Of a DNA stretch of 64,000 nt, positions 21,987 through 39,137 are shown piece by piece. The first letter of the stretch is position 1, and the number at the start of each line of letters is the position of its first letter. Both the position numbers and the translations under genes were made by a program. The stretch spans positions 739,751 through 803,750 of the forward strand of contig OZ037773.1 of the NCBI GenBank assembly GCA_964035545.1, given 5' to 3'. Below the pieces are notes generated by a model. That model ran no database searches, was not told where the DNA came from, and saw nothing but the letters and a program-made list of their open reading frames with translations. This DNA comes from Bugula neritina. Its lineage: Eukaryota > Bryozoa > Gymnolaemata > Cheilostomatida > Bugulidae.

Positions 21987-22555
21987 TGTGATAGATTCTC
22001 ATCCTCTACTGTTCTCAAGTAACTGCGTGTGTCAGTATTATAATTACTGTTGCGTATATTTTGAATGCTGTAATTGTAGCTAAGTTGCACTAGCTTTCTA
22101 ATGTCTTATTATTGCGATTAAGCTTTCAGTATAATGTAATTTTCATTAAATACGCATTTCCAGAGTTATTTTCCCTTTTTTGCTATTTCATCGTTTTGCA
22201 TTAATACTGATACTGGAAATTTGTGTAGCTTTTATGAATGCCTTCAATAGGTTGTTATTATAGCTAAATTCTTGGCCTATTGAATTATTCATTCTCCTTT
22301 GTCTATTTTTCTTTTGTTACTGTCAAGCTTAACTTTCTTTTGTCTGTTGGAACATTCTAGATGTGAATTCTTGTGTATAAAAGCAGGCGAGTTTCCAGTG
22401 TAGATTCAGACTACTACTGGAGCTCGCTGGTAGTAGGACCACATAAGCTGTATCTGATACAATAAAGGTTATCCTCATTTGTACTCAAATACTTGGCTTA
22501 TTCTTTCTAGAGCATGTAGGCACTAGTTGCATTCAGAACCCACAAGTTTACTACA
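21987..22555 (+). repeat. 3' LTR
   Basis: 569 bp; reads the same as the 5' LTR at every position I compared. The TATA box and AATAAA are at the equivalent places. Confidence 0.93.
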
Positions 22556-22612
22556 CCACCTAACTACATTATATATTATTCTATAACACTACCACCTAAC
22601 TATATTATATAT
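22556..22612. repeat. 36-bp minisatellite, right part
   Basis: Continuation of the array at 14920-15203 after the LTR element. It begins with the duplicated CCAC and has about one and a half diverging units. Confidence 0.85.
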
Positions 22613-23067
22613 TATTTCATATTATCCCTAAAGCAACCGTTCATTTCTAAACCAAAACAGAAGCCCATGTAATGCATAGTCTAACAATGGAATTAAAATT
22701 GTCATCAATCTCATTTGCTGGGCAGTTTAACTAAATAATTGCAACTAGAACCATTAGATTATCATATTGTTGAACTTTTGCACCTGCTGGTGGAAATCCC
22801 ACTTTATACTCCGTTTGCAAGTCTCACATGCAAGTGTAAGCAGTTGTCTACCTAATCTATAGGTAAATACACAAAAGTGTGCAGCATTTCTCTACCAATA
22901 CATTTCCCGTTAACTGAATTCTTCAACTTAACTTAATGAAGTGATGGTGAATCAGAAGGTAGAGGTACCTGTTGAGTTAATACAAACATATCAATTATAG
23001 AAATTGTTTGATAGCTTGCATTGTAGCATCTGTTACATATACAAACTTAGTGATGTAATATTTCTTT

Positions 23068-23731
<664 letters not shown>

Positions 23732-23760
23732 ATCAAATTGCTAGCTCGTAAAGATATATT

Positions 23761-23871
<111 letters not shown>

Positions 23872-25287
23872 AAGCAAATATTAAGGTTATATTTTGTGTT
23901 GTGGAGCTGTGAATGAAGATGCATATTTCATAACTATTAAACTATGTACAAATATTCTGTCTGCATGCTCATTGGAATTTCTCCATATATTTCGGGAAAA
24001 TTTTGAACATTCGGGTGAAAATAGATTCAAAACATATAATGTTTATGGTTCTTAGTTTTTCAGTTCTGCAGTGTGACTGTATTACTTGTATGCTCTATAT
24101 TTATTAGCATTTTTCCGTAGTGATAATAACATATTATAATAACTTTGGTTAATTGCCACAAGCTAAAGCAAAATGGTCAGGCCATGCATGCTTTGCTGAA
24201 TTGTTGGTCATTAGAAAACAGTTGCAATGGTTTGACTTGGGACAATTTCCTTGGAGAGTTTCCTATTCTAGGGTTACAAAAACGCTCTTCTGAAAGCAAT
24301 TTACCTTTTGCATAAGTCTGTAACTTACCATCAAAATCAAAGCAGATGATGCAAGATGACCTGCATGGGCCATTCGCTGCCCAATTAGCAAAACTTCACA
24401 TTGATGTAACATCCATGAAAAAACAGCAACAGAAGTTTTATTACTTAGAGATGAATAGTACTTCATGCTTTTCGTTAAAGGCATATAAGTGTTAGATCTT
24501 AGTGCATGCATACATATGCCAGTATATTTACAGTAAATAAAGTTTATATAATATGTAATTTATTATATATAAATACTAGTTATTGGAAAGTTTCCCACTT
24601 CTGAAAGGGGAGCAGAGCAAAAAATGTTAGGAACCTCTTCTCTAGATAATATTATTATGCCTATGTAGAAATAGAAATTTCATTCATTGCAAAAGTGTGA
24701 GCCATGTTCTCTACAAAAGAGGAGACAACCCCCAAAGCAGCTGCTTTACACAGATTGAGTTATATAATACATGTAAAACATTTTGATGCTGATCTTATAT
24801 TATACGTTTTTATAGTTTTATTACTTATCAATCACGCCTGGTATCGTCATTAGATGGCTTTGAATAAAGGCTGCAGCCTCAGTACATGATCAGTTTGCAT
24901 TCGACGTGGTTACCTAACTATAATTGTTACACATTATAAATGGCACTTGCTCTCATTTACGGAGTTGTTAGTCCCCATAAAGGAAACAGTCTTTCAATAG
25001 CGACTCCAACTAACAAAGTTAAACATAGTGATATTATTATTATTTTGTTTCCGTACTGATACTGATGGCAATCTAAATCTTCGACTTTCCATTTCTTAGA
25101 CCTTTGTTTCACAACTACCATCTACCAAGATATTTACAATGCAATGTTTGTGATGTAAATATTTCTCTTCTAATAATCTCCTTATTTTAAGATTAAAAAT
25201 GCAGCATTACAAAGTTAACTACATTTACTAATTTGAAAAAAGTTATTAACTTCTTCACCTGCGGCTACTCCTAGGACTAGGCTATCT

Positions 25288-30002
<4,715 letters not shown>

Positions 30003-31013
30003 TAGCCCGAATCTCGCATTAAGTCATGTTTGTTGACAATCTCAGTTTCCTCTTTTAGATAGCGTCTATCATATATTTATATTTCAACAAGTCTTATCTT
30101 GCCTTCATAGCTCATCATGTCAGCGTCAGAGTTGTGTGCACCACCTCCCTTCAACACTAAATAGCAGTATTGATGACAGGCTCTGCAAATATTAGAATTG
30201 TCATGTTTTCAATGATTAACCTATCATTAGTTGCTGCACAGTTTTGTCTTCCATGATGTGTGAAAACCTTAAGGTGAATTAGTGGGATTTTATGGCAGGT
30301 GTGAGCAGGTGCCCCTATGCGCAGGCTATTTTGGTCACCAAAAGCCTTTCATGTACTAGTAAGTTGGGTGGTTGCAAAGGATATTTTCAGATTGTGTTAG
30401 GCAGGGTGTAACAGTTGTACTACTATGAAATTATAGTTTTTTTAGTATTAATTGAAAATTTTATGCTTTGTGCTAGTGGCTCATGATATTACATATATAT
30501 TTTCAAATTTTTGCTAAAACAATTAGTATGATTTGATTATTAATTCTATGTTCCTATTGATGATTATTTTATATAATATTATGTTAAAATCTCTACACTA
30601 GCTAGTATACTGTCTAAGAAATCTAGATTTTCTTTCATAAAAAACATAAGTATACTAATTATAATGCATCTTTTATTTTATGATTAATTTATAGAACAGG
30701 TGTATTTTTCCAACATGAAAGAAATAAACATTTATGTATATTATAACTTTTTCAAACTAAAAAGTGAAAAGTACATAGAAAATAATAGTTACAATCTGTA
30801 AATAGACTCCGGCTACTGAAATAAAAATTGCTAAAACAAAAGTGAAGAAATTATGCACAGATATGATCAGATCTGGTCAACATTATGCAATAAACAAGGG
30901 GATTAACCATTCAACACTTCACAGGTTACGAGGAACTTTTCACTGGTCAATCACTCCATACAACATCACAAGTAACATTTTAACTTTCCTAAAAATTGCC
31001 TATGTTATGAGAA
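30003..31013. other. convergent 3' region between FAM177A and the sulfotransferase gene
   Basis: AT-rich sequence without exons. AATAAA at about 30721 fits the end of the FAM177A transcript. The - strand gene ends at 31014 and its 3' untranslated region must also lie here. Confidence 0.5.
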
Positions 31014-32432
31014 TTATGTGTGGATAGTTATGGCCACGTGTCCATTTGATTGTGTAATATCACCAGTATGCTCATCGGCTGACGGCGACAGCGCCTTCGG
31101 GAGGTGCGTTCTCTGCCCCAGAGGCTTCAACTTGAACGCATTGAGATAGAAGTTACCCTCCGTCCTCAGCTCCTCAGTTATGTGGGTCTTTTTGAACTTG
31201 CCGAGGTTGGACATGGAGAGGACCGTCCCTTCCTGACTATCGCTCTCCAGACTTTTCTTGGCCAACTCGACATAGTCTAGAGAGATACCACAGAACTGGA
31301 AAAGCAGAGTGAGGGTGGCGTGCTTGTGCTCCACAATATCTTCATATAGAATGGCCCTGACCTTAGACTTGGTTGTTGTCACCATCTCAGTGTAGTGACT
31401 GCAGTAGCAGCCCCACTGTATCACCAGCAGCCCAAACTTGGTGGCTTCCAGCTGCAGTTTCGAGTCACTGAGCCACTGGTGAGTTTCTAGAGTGTGGGGC
31501 GCTGCAAGAGTCTTCAGTAGGACGTGTGGCGAGCGAATGAGAAACCTAGTGATGGCGCTTTCTCTCATCTTGAGGATGAGGTTGAGGAAGAAATGCTTGT
31601 TGAGAGACCTGATGTATGACTGGACGGTATCGAGGCAGTCTCGGTACAGAAATAGGTTAGTGTGATCCGGGAAATACTCCTCCAGACCCGGCACGTCCAT
31701 GACACCTGACAACGTACAGTTTTTGATAAACAGAATGTCTGGGTTATGCTCGTTTGGCTTGCACATCATTCTCACCGTGGCTATGAAACTCTGCTTGTAG
31801 TCCTCACTGTTTAAGTACTGGCGGAACTTTTTGGTGCCAAATGCCTGGGCGGCCTCGTTCCTAGCTGTGAACAAGCACATGGGCTCTGACTCGGTGGTGC
31901 AGTTTGGGACGGCTTCAAATACTTGACTCATGGCAGTGCTACCACAGCGCCCCGTGCTGTGCAGCCAAATTACCTTCATTTTGGGGTCACCCAACTCCTC
32001 CGCACACCTTACGAATGAAGATATGGGTAATATTATGAACTTTACTGCCTGTTCAAATTGTCCTATGTGGATAAAAGGACTCTTGCGACAATCGAATATG
32101 TCGTAGTCACTGGGTACCTCCACAAACAGCGCCAAGTCCATCTCAACAGCCAGCAAAGACACGTTATGTCTCAGCACGTAGTTGGGGTGCTCGAAGCTTC
32201 TGTGGGTGCCAATAAAGTTTCTATGACTGACCAATTGGAAGGGTTCTTTCTTGCACTTCCACACAACATCAAACACCTGAGCAGATCTGTCATAGAGTTG
32301 TCCTTCCTCGATCTGATTTACAATGTCGCCCATACCATTGCAGAACCAGTACAATCTCTGAATGAATGTGTAGAGGAAGAAGAGTGGCATATAGATGAAT
32401 ATATAAAACAGTCCAGAGGCAAACACTCCCAT
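31014..32432 (-). CDS. membrane-anchored P-loop sulfotransferase-like protein
   Basis: A single uninterrupted 472-aa coding exon. The N-terminus has an uncleaved hydrophobic segment (FASGLFYIFIYMPLFFLYTF, about residues 4-23), giving the type II membrane anchor usual for Golgi sulfotransferases. HSTGRCGSTAMSQ (about 157-168) is the 5'-phosphosulfate-binding loop, and FLYRDCLDTVQS (about 260-271) resembles the 3'-phosphate-binding motif of PAPS-dependent sulfotransferases. The substrate is unknown. The ATG was chosen because a good acceptor (TTCTTTCAG|G) lies 29 nt upstream, at 32462/32461, implying an untranslated 5' exon farther along the - strand. An antisense frame at 32058-32465 is a shadow. 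Confidence 0.85.
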   Translation of the reverse strand: MGVFASGLFYIFIYMPLFFLYTFIQRLYWFCNGMGDIVNQIEEGQLYDRSAQVFDVVWKCKKEPFQLVSHRNFIGTHRSFEHPNYVLRHNVSLLAVEMDLALFVEVPSDYDIFDCRKSPFIHIGQFEQAVKFIILPISSFVRCAEELGDPKMKVIWLHSTGRCGSTAMSQVFEAVPNCTTESEPMCLFTARNEAAQAFGTKKFRQYLNSEDYKQSFIATVRMMCKPNEHNPDILFIKNCTLSGVMDVPGLEEYFPDHTNLFLYRDCLDTVQSYIRSLNKHFFLNLILKMRESAITRFLIRSPHVLLKTLAAPHTLETHQWLSDSKLQLEATKFGLLVIQWGCYCSHYTEMVTTTKSKVRAILYEDIVEHKHATLTLLFQFCGISLDYVELAKKSLESDSQEGTVLSMSNLGKFKKTHITEELRTEGNFYLNAFKLKPLGQRTHLPKALSPSADEHTGDITQSNGHVAITIHT

Positions 32433-32464
32433 GATGGTACTCTAAGCACACAACTCTCAGCCTG

Positions 32465-34014
32465 AAAGAATATAATTTAATTTTAATAATAAAACTCTGA
32501 TAACTACAGGTAAGAGTGTAGAAGTCAGGTACAATAAACAAGTTAAAACAAAAAAGTCCAGTCACATTTAGATGGCATGAAACACGATTCACAAGAATAA
32601 TAGGTAAATATATATCATGTGATGCCACTGAATATATAATACAGCAGAATGTTTTGAGGCATAACAGTTGAGCAAAACATATTAACATTTGTTGCTCTGC
32701 AAAGAAAAGGTTGGAAGGTCAAACACAATGTACAGAGTTTTACAGCTAATTTGTTGAGTGTAAAAATTTTACATCTCAGAATGAGGGACTGAGAGAATGT
32801 AACATGACATTAGCAAGTTATCTTCCAATACCAAGACTTGTAGGTCAATAGGATAAGGGGATAGGCTAGTTGAGTATCATGGAGTACTTGCAGAGCATAT
32901 ATTAACAACTGGAGTGCATAAAAGTTATAGAAAGGAACAGAGTGGTAATTCAATATTTCTATTGGGTATTTCAAGATACTTCAAGTTGATAATATTACAG
33001 CAGTATTTGTTCTCATGGTGAGAGGCTATCCCACATCTAGCTAACTGACCCGCAAGACTGACTAGTCACTAGTTAAAGAACTCAGCTCAAAATACTTCAA
33101 TAGGAAACAGGAGCATTGAATGGGACAGAACACCATAGCCTGAGAACCCCAACACCCTATGAACTAACAACGGCTAGTTGTTAAACCCCCACACTGATAA
33201 AACCAGCAAATCAACTGTTGCCCAATTAAGAGATAAAATGGCCAAAAGTGAACAATGTAGTTATGCAATCAAAATGTTAGAAAACAACAAACATTTTATC
33301 ATTTTCAACATGATAATATTGGTGGAACAAGCATGGCAATGGGTGAGTCACCAGCATTACGTTAATGACCCACAAACAGGGTACAACAGAGTGTGGAGGT
33401 AAATAAACTACAGGCTACAATAGGACATTTGAAATTATTTTCCATCAAATCCAGCTTACATTATAATGAAGCTAACATATATCAATTATGCATCCACAGT
33501 GATTTCAAAGGGGATCTAGGGTGTCACATTAGCAAGTATATGAAAATATGTATCAAGTATAACATATTATTATAGATGAAACGTGTTAGCAGCTACTAGC
33601 TGGTAGATCTACTGGTGACTCATGCACACATACACTTCTCCATAAAAGGTCACATATTTTAAATACTAGAGTTTGACATTAGATGTCTTTGGCGGGTTGA
33701 CTTTTTACCATGCTAACTTTACACTTTCTATGGGTTATAACCTCTAGAGTCTAGTTGCTAGATGATTGTGCTGCCACAGGTTTGCTGCTGATCATGAAGC
33801 AGTGTGCTAGTAGCTGCCAATAAAGCAGCTGATTCACGCTGCAATAAAATATCAACTAACCTACTGGTCAGTTGATGAAATCATTAGCTAAACCTACCAG
33901 CATAGAATAGTCACTAGGGCACGCTTTCACTATATCTACACATGTCAGGCGTGCTATGTAAGATCAATGAATGATTAGCAATGAGTAATTCTACTAATTT
34001 CTAGGTCACACGAT
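32465..34014. other. stretch without a supported gene
   Basis: AT-rich sequence; it should contain the 5' untranslated exon and promoter of the sulfotransferase-like gene, neither of which can be pinpointed. Short frames here have no recognisable domains. Confidence 0.5.
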
Positions 34015-34715
34015 ACAGACAGTGTAGTGAGATACAGACACTGTAGTATGATACAGACAGTGTAGTGAGATACAGTGTAGTGTGATACAGACAGTGTAGT
34101 GAGATACAGACACTGTAGTGTGATACAGACAGTGTAGTATGATACAGACACTGTAGTGTGATACAGACACTGTAGTGAGATACAGTGTAGTGAGATACAG
34201 ACAGTGTAGTGAGATACAGACACTGTAGTGTGATACAGACACTGTAGTGAGATACAGACACTGTAGTGTGATACAGACACTGTAGTGAGATACAGACACT
34301 GTAGTGAGATACAGACACTGTAGTGAGATACAGACACTGTAGTGTGATACAGACACTGTAGTGAGATACAAACACTGTAGTGAGATACAGACACTGTAGT
34401 GTGATACAGACACTGTAGTGAGATACAGACACTGTAGTGTGATACAGACACTGTAGTGAGATACAGACACTGTAGTGTGATACAGACACTGTAGTGAGAT
34501 ACAGACACTGTAGTGTGATACAGACACTGTAGTGAGATACAGACACTGTAGTGTGATACAGACACTGTAGTGAGATACAGACACTGTAGTGTGATACAGA
34601 CACTGTAGTGAGATACAGACACTGTAGTGAGATACAGACACTGTAGTGTGATACAGACACTGTAGTGAGATACAGACACTGTAGTGTGATACAGACACTG
34701 TAGTGAGATACAGAT
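34015..34715. repeat. 19-bp minisatellite with 38-bp higher-order period
   Basis: About 36 copies of GATACAGACACTGTAGTGA/T. Units ending GTGA and GTGT alternate through much of the array, giving a 38-bp dimer. Since 57 bp is three units and 19 codons, all three - strand frames stay open for over 200 aa; these are not genes. Confidence 0.97.
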
Positions 34716-35929
34716 AGTGATCAATAGTAGAAAAGGACAGCCAGCCAGGTGCTGTCACGTACTGGAAGGGACAATTGCCAGAATAGTCTGAGATCACAAA
34801 AATGAACAAATCAAGGATTCAACAAAACACAAGCGCCACCCATAACCATCCTGATTATGGTAATTTGAATACGTTAATATTGGGCCAACATTGAGAAAGT
34901 GTCAGAGTTTAAACTGACCTAGTTTAACATTACATTGAGTCATGAATCTATGATGGGCCTTTCTCAGAGTAGCTATTGCTATTGTGACACCTGTGCAAGT
35001 GCTTTGTTCCGCAGACCGGCCTGCTATAGGCCATTATTATTCTTATAACCAGTGGGTTGTTAACCTCACAAATTGAGTGCTAAAAGCTGCATAGAATAGT
35101 TTTGAGGGTTCAACAGCACAATGTGATGAGAGCATTGGCCTTGGGTGAATGCATAGCTTACAGTGTTTTTAACCTCAACATCCATCGCTGCTGGACTATC
35201 AAGTATCAGTCATAGTTATTTCAACAGCAGTTGCAGTATCTGCAGCATTCAGGTGCTTTATAATGCAGGACAGCTGTTTGAGGCTTTTAGTGTGGCGTCT
35301 AGCTGCTGCTACCAGCATCACGGATGCAAATTTAGTAACTTCTTGTTATTAACTACTAAGTTTAGCACTAACTACTCTCTTAATAACTACTAAGTTGTAG
35401 CACCAGCAATACTACATGTTATTGTACTAACTAGCACCCATACACGATAGCATAGCTTATGGTCCACCCATACACAATAGCATAGCTTATGGTCCATCCA
35501 TACACAATAGCATAGCTTATGATCCCGAGTTGGACTCTGGAGGTTGAAGGGAAGGGCAATCTGACAACACAAATCAATTCAACTTAGGTTGAAATTCGTT
35601 GAGTCCAAAAAGGGGTGGGGGATAAAATAGACAGGCTATTGGTGAGGAAGTGCTACTCTCCTGTAGATTGTATGAAGTAAGGAGTGTATGATGACACAGA
35701 GGGGGTGACAAAGATTATAGCAAGGAGTGTAGGAGCACACAGAGGAGATGACAAAGAGTGGAGAAATAGAGTTAACAAAGAAAACACATGATTGAAGTTA
35801 GTTTTAGTACAACATTTTGAGCTGAACGATGAATTATCATATCACTCCTACGACTGTGATAGATGAGCTTCAGAGGGAGAGCTTGTGCTACCAGATACTC
35901 ATTGAGTATACAGACACAGTGAGATAAAT
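34716..35929. other. stretch without a supported gene
   Basis: Unique sequence apart from three copies of a roughly 32-bp unit (CCCATACACAATAGCATAGC + TTATGGTC) at 35437-35522. No exon was recognised. Confidence 0.6.
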
Positions 35930-36140
35930 ATATGTAGAGAGCGAAAGATATATACAGAGAGAGTGAGAGATATATAGAGAGACAGTGAAAGATATATACA
36001 GAGAGAGTGAGAGATATATACAGAGAGAGCGAGAGAAATATACAGAAGGAGTGAGAGATATATACAGAGAGAGTGAGAGATATATACAGAGAGAGTGAGA
36101 GAAGCATACAGAGAGAGTAAGAGATATATACAGAGTCATA
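35930..36140. repeat. 22-bp purine-rich minisatellite
   Basis: About nine copies of GAGATATATACAGAGAGAGT + GA with variants. The open frames on the - strand are repeat artefacts. Confidence 0.92.
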
Positions 36141-38170
36141 GAATGACAAATAATATTTCAACCAGGGGTGATCATAGTTCAGGGGAGTTTAGTTCAGTTT
36201 CAACTAGGCTGGCATACATAAATACATACAAGAGTTCAGTGACTGTGACAGGAAAACAGCAGAGAGGGAGGAGTTGAAGCTACCCTCAGTCACCACTAGC
36301 AGTAACGCTATTTAAAGGCAACAAAGGAATGGCTGTGGTTAGCCACGAATTTGTTGACTAGACAAGCAACCACATGTCTGGCTACAGACAAACAAAACTG
36401 ACAGGACAGCTTTCCAGTGTGTCTAGGAGAGATGCACTCACTATACTACTACACAGCACTATCTGCCCTTGGGGCAAGGGCAGAATTTCAGCTGCCCACT
36501 TTTGTAGCAGACTAGCAGTAAAAGTGTGTCTAATGATGGAATAAAGCAACCTGTGCTGAACCCAAACATCCTACAAGTTATAAACTTGCGCTAATCAAAC
36601 CAACACCTATATATCTCTAGCTGAGAAGACAACAACCTTCATAGCTTAAATAGCTAAAGTTGGGCGATAGTTTACCAAGTTTAATTCGTGCACAACTACA
36701 ACAGGAGAAATAAACAGCTTGGAGTCCACCCACAGTGACCTACATAGGGTGTGGAAGAAGAACTAACAGCAGAGTTAATTATAGAATTAATTGGCAGACT
36801 GAAAGTGCACAAAGGATAAGGCTAAGCCATGTGGCTTCTATCTACTCCCAAGTCTCTGAGACTGAACCTAGGCAGTGGAATGTCTGCCCAACACCCTGAG
36901 GCTAGTCCTGGTAGCTGTAGTTATCTGTGTGCCCCAGTGACAAGCTAGTAAAATATAGTTTAGCTACTTCGAGACAGTGAAACAATCAATATCAATTAAA
37001 AGAGGTTAATTAAATTCAATGGCTAGCAATAGTAAAACAAACAAGTAGCAAACGAGTTAGCAGCTGTATAGGGCAAGGAGCAGGTACTGCTTGACTCAAG
37101 TTTCAAAGCAAGCTATTCAAGTGCCATATACAACAAATATGGTGGGTGTAAGTCTGTTCAAAGGTAGTTTAGTACTCGACTTCTAATACATCAGTAAGTG
37201 GAGTTTGGGAAAATCCCATTACAGGAGGCCTTGCCTGTCAGATATAAGCTTTTATTTAGACTCTTTTAGGTTCACAGAGAAAGCAGTTGTTCATTGCACA
37301 CCATTAACAACTTATTACCAGGTATAGACTTGCATTTGCTACAGAGTACATGGATTTCTCAATCTTTAGTTCTTATAAAATCACTAGCACCAATTGAATG
37401 TACAAAAGAAATATACTTGACAACAATGATAGCTACAGTAGAGCACCAAGCATACTGGTATAGTCACCTACTTGTCTTTGATTTATTTTCATGGATTACA
37501 CAGGCAATGAACTTTTTTTTATTAACACTGGGTTGTTACACTAACAAGTAGTAAGACTAATAGTAACCAATCTGAATAACTAGAGTACTAAGAGAACACA
37601 TCAATTGTAACAGACTACAAATTCCATGAATTTCAACATTAAGAACAATCACAGCTGCATTAATAATAATGATTGCACAAGTGAAGTAACCAGCAAATCA
37701 ATTTTAAATAAACCACTCATTGCAAATTGAATATTTCACAGCTGTTAGGTCAAAGCCAAAATTAACATCATTAGGTTCAACAGCCATCAAAATAAATATA
37801 AAATATAATGAATAAAACTAAAACGGAAAGACAGAGAGTATTAGGCAAGCCAGCCTGAGTAAATAAGACTCAGCCTCATGCTGAAGGTGAATGTTAAACT
37901 AAAATTTTATACATGATGGGAAGTTTTAGGTTAAGATCAACTATAGATTTACTATAATAATGAACTGTTGACAGCTTCAAAGTTATATTTATTACTGTTA
38001 GCATTGCGCATTAAACTTATTGATTAAATTTAATGATAAATCATAGATGCTTTACTATTATGGCATTTTCTATTTGAATTTTTGCTATTTCTAACAATTT
38101 ATTAGCTTTAGGCATCACTATAGACGGCAATTAATTATTAATATTATTGTCAATATAATACATTGAAAGG
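36141..38170. other. stretch without a supported gene
   Basis: No coding exon, RNA gene or clear element was recognised in this 2-kb unique, AT-rich segment. Confidence 0.55.
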
Positions 38171-38945
38171 TGTTGAAGTTGAACTCAATTTCAATTATTA
38201 GTATTACTATTAGTATAGTATTACTGTATTACTATTAATATTAGTATAGTATTACTGTATTACATTTACTATTAGTAATTGTAAATAATTCAGTTTTAGT
38301 AACTAAGTAAGTAGCAGTAGACCCGTAGAACTACTAGTACTACTAGTTAGATGTAAAATCTTCAAGTTGACTTACCATAACCATTACTATTAGTATTACT
38401 AGTAGAACTCATTTAAGACGGTTCTCGTTTTAAAAATGAATTTTATCACTTAGATGTTGAGTATTTTACTAATATAAATACTAATAGTAATAGTAAATAA
38501 GTAATAGTAAATAATTCCGTAACGTGGTAACAGTGATCGTAATAATATAATAACAATTATATCGCATTTAATTTTATATTAAATATTCACTATAATATAA
38601 GTTAAAGTATTAATAATTAATATTATTATTAATTATTACTATTAGTATTAGTAATGCTGTAAAGTGTAAGACTAAGTGTATTACTATTTATTAATAATTA
38701 TTACTATTAGCAATACTGTAAACTGTAAAGTGTATGACTAAGAGTAAGTGTATTAGTATTACTATTACTATTAGTATTAGTATTAGTATTACTATTAGTA
38801 TTAGTATTAGTATTACTATCACTATCAGTATCAGACTCAGTAATAAATTTAGTAATAATATTAAATTTAATGATAATATTATTATTATACCTATATTCAA
38901 TTCTATTCGTACTCGTACTTTCAGTTACTGTTACTATCAGTATTA
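38171..38945. repeat. degenerate AT hexamer tracts
   Basis: AGTATT/ACTATT words at 38180-38280 and 38480-38940, the same type as at 4.4, 25.5 and 49 kb. Confidence 0.75.
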
Positions 38946-38960
38946 TACACTAAAAAAATA

Positions 38961-39137
38961 GATGATGATCATGATGATGAACTTGAAGGCACCCTGTCAA
39001 TTGAGTGTGAAACTTGTCTCAATTTGAATTGGTTTCATTTAGAGTGTACTGATCAGATTTATACGGTGCGATCTGAATTTTTGGCTTTAGCATGTTTACC
39101 TTGCACTGAGATTCTCATTGTCTTATTGCAAAATTGA
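38961..39137 (+). other. PHD-finger-like coding fragment
   Basis: A + strand frame starts with an acidic run (DDDHDDELEG), then reads ECETCLNLNWFHLECTDQ and ends in CLPC before a TGA. The C-x2-C, W-F-H-x2-C and final C-x2-C order matches the second half of a PHD zinc finger. It lies just after a hexamer tract with no clear acceptor. It may be a terminal exon fragment, a retroposed piece or part of a transposon-encoded protein. Confidence 0.35.

Larger units (their letters stand above)
15204..22555 (+). mobile_element. full-length Gypsy (Metaviridae-type) LTR retrotransposon
   Basis: A 7,352-bp element bounded by two 569-bp LTRs (TGTGATAG...TACTACA) that I read as identical throughout. Target duplication CCAC flanks it at 15200-15203 and 22556-22559. 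Internal order is PBS, gag, frameshift signal, then pol with protease, reverse transcriptase, RNase H and integrase, then polypurine tract. That domain order (integrase after RNase H) defines the Gypsy type. No open frame downstream of pol could be an envelope gene. Identical LTRs and two undamaged ORFs imply a very recent insertion. GC content is far above the surrounding DNA. Confidence 0.96.

Noticed and set aside
24263-24650. Possible hAT element ending near 24640
   Set aside because: Only one terminus-like sequence is visible; no matching opposite end or target duplication was found.
32058-32465. 135-aa + strand ORF
   Set aside because: It is antisense to the sulfotransferase-like coding exon and has no recognisable domain.
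34015-34715. Regular direct repeats that might suggest a CRISPR array
   Set aside because: The units are contiguous with no unique spacers, and the genome is eukaryotic.
33975-34809. Three overlapping - strand ORFs of 219-267 aa
   Set aside because: They are translations of the 19-bp minisatellite in three frames; the peptide is a 19-residue repeat with no protein features.
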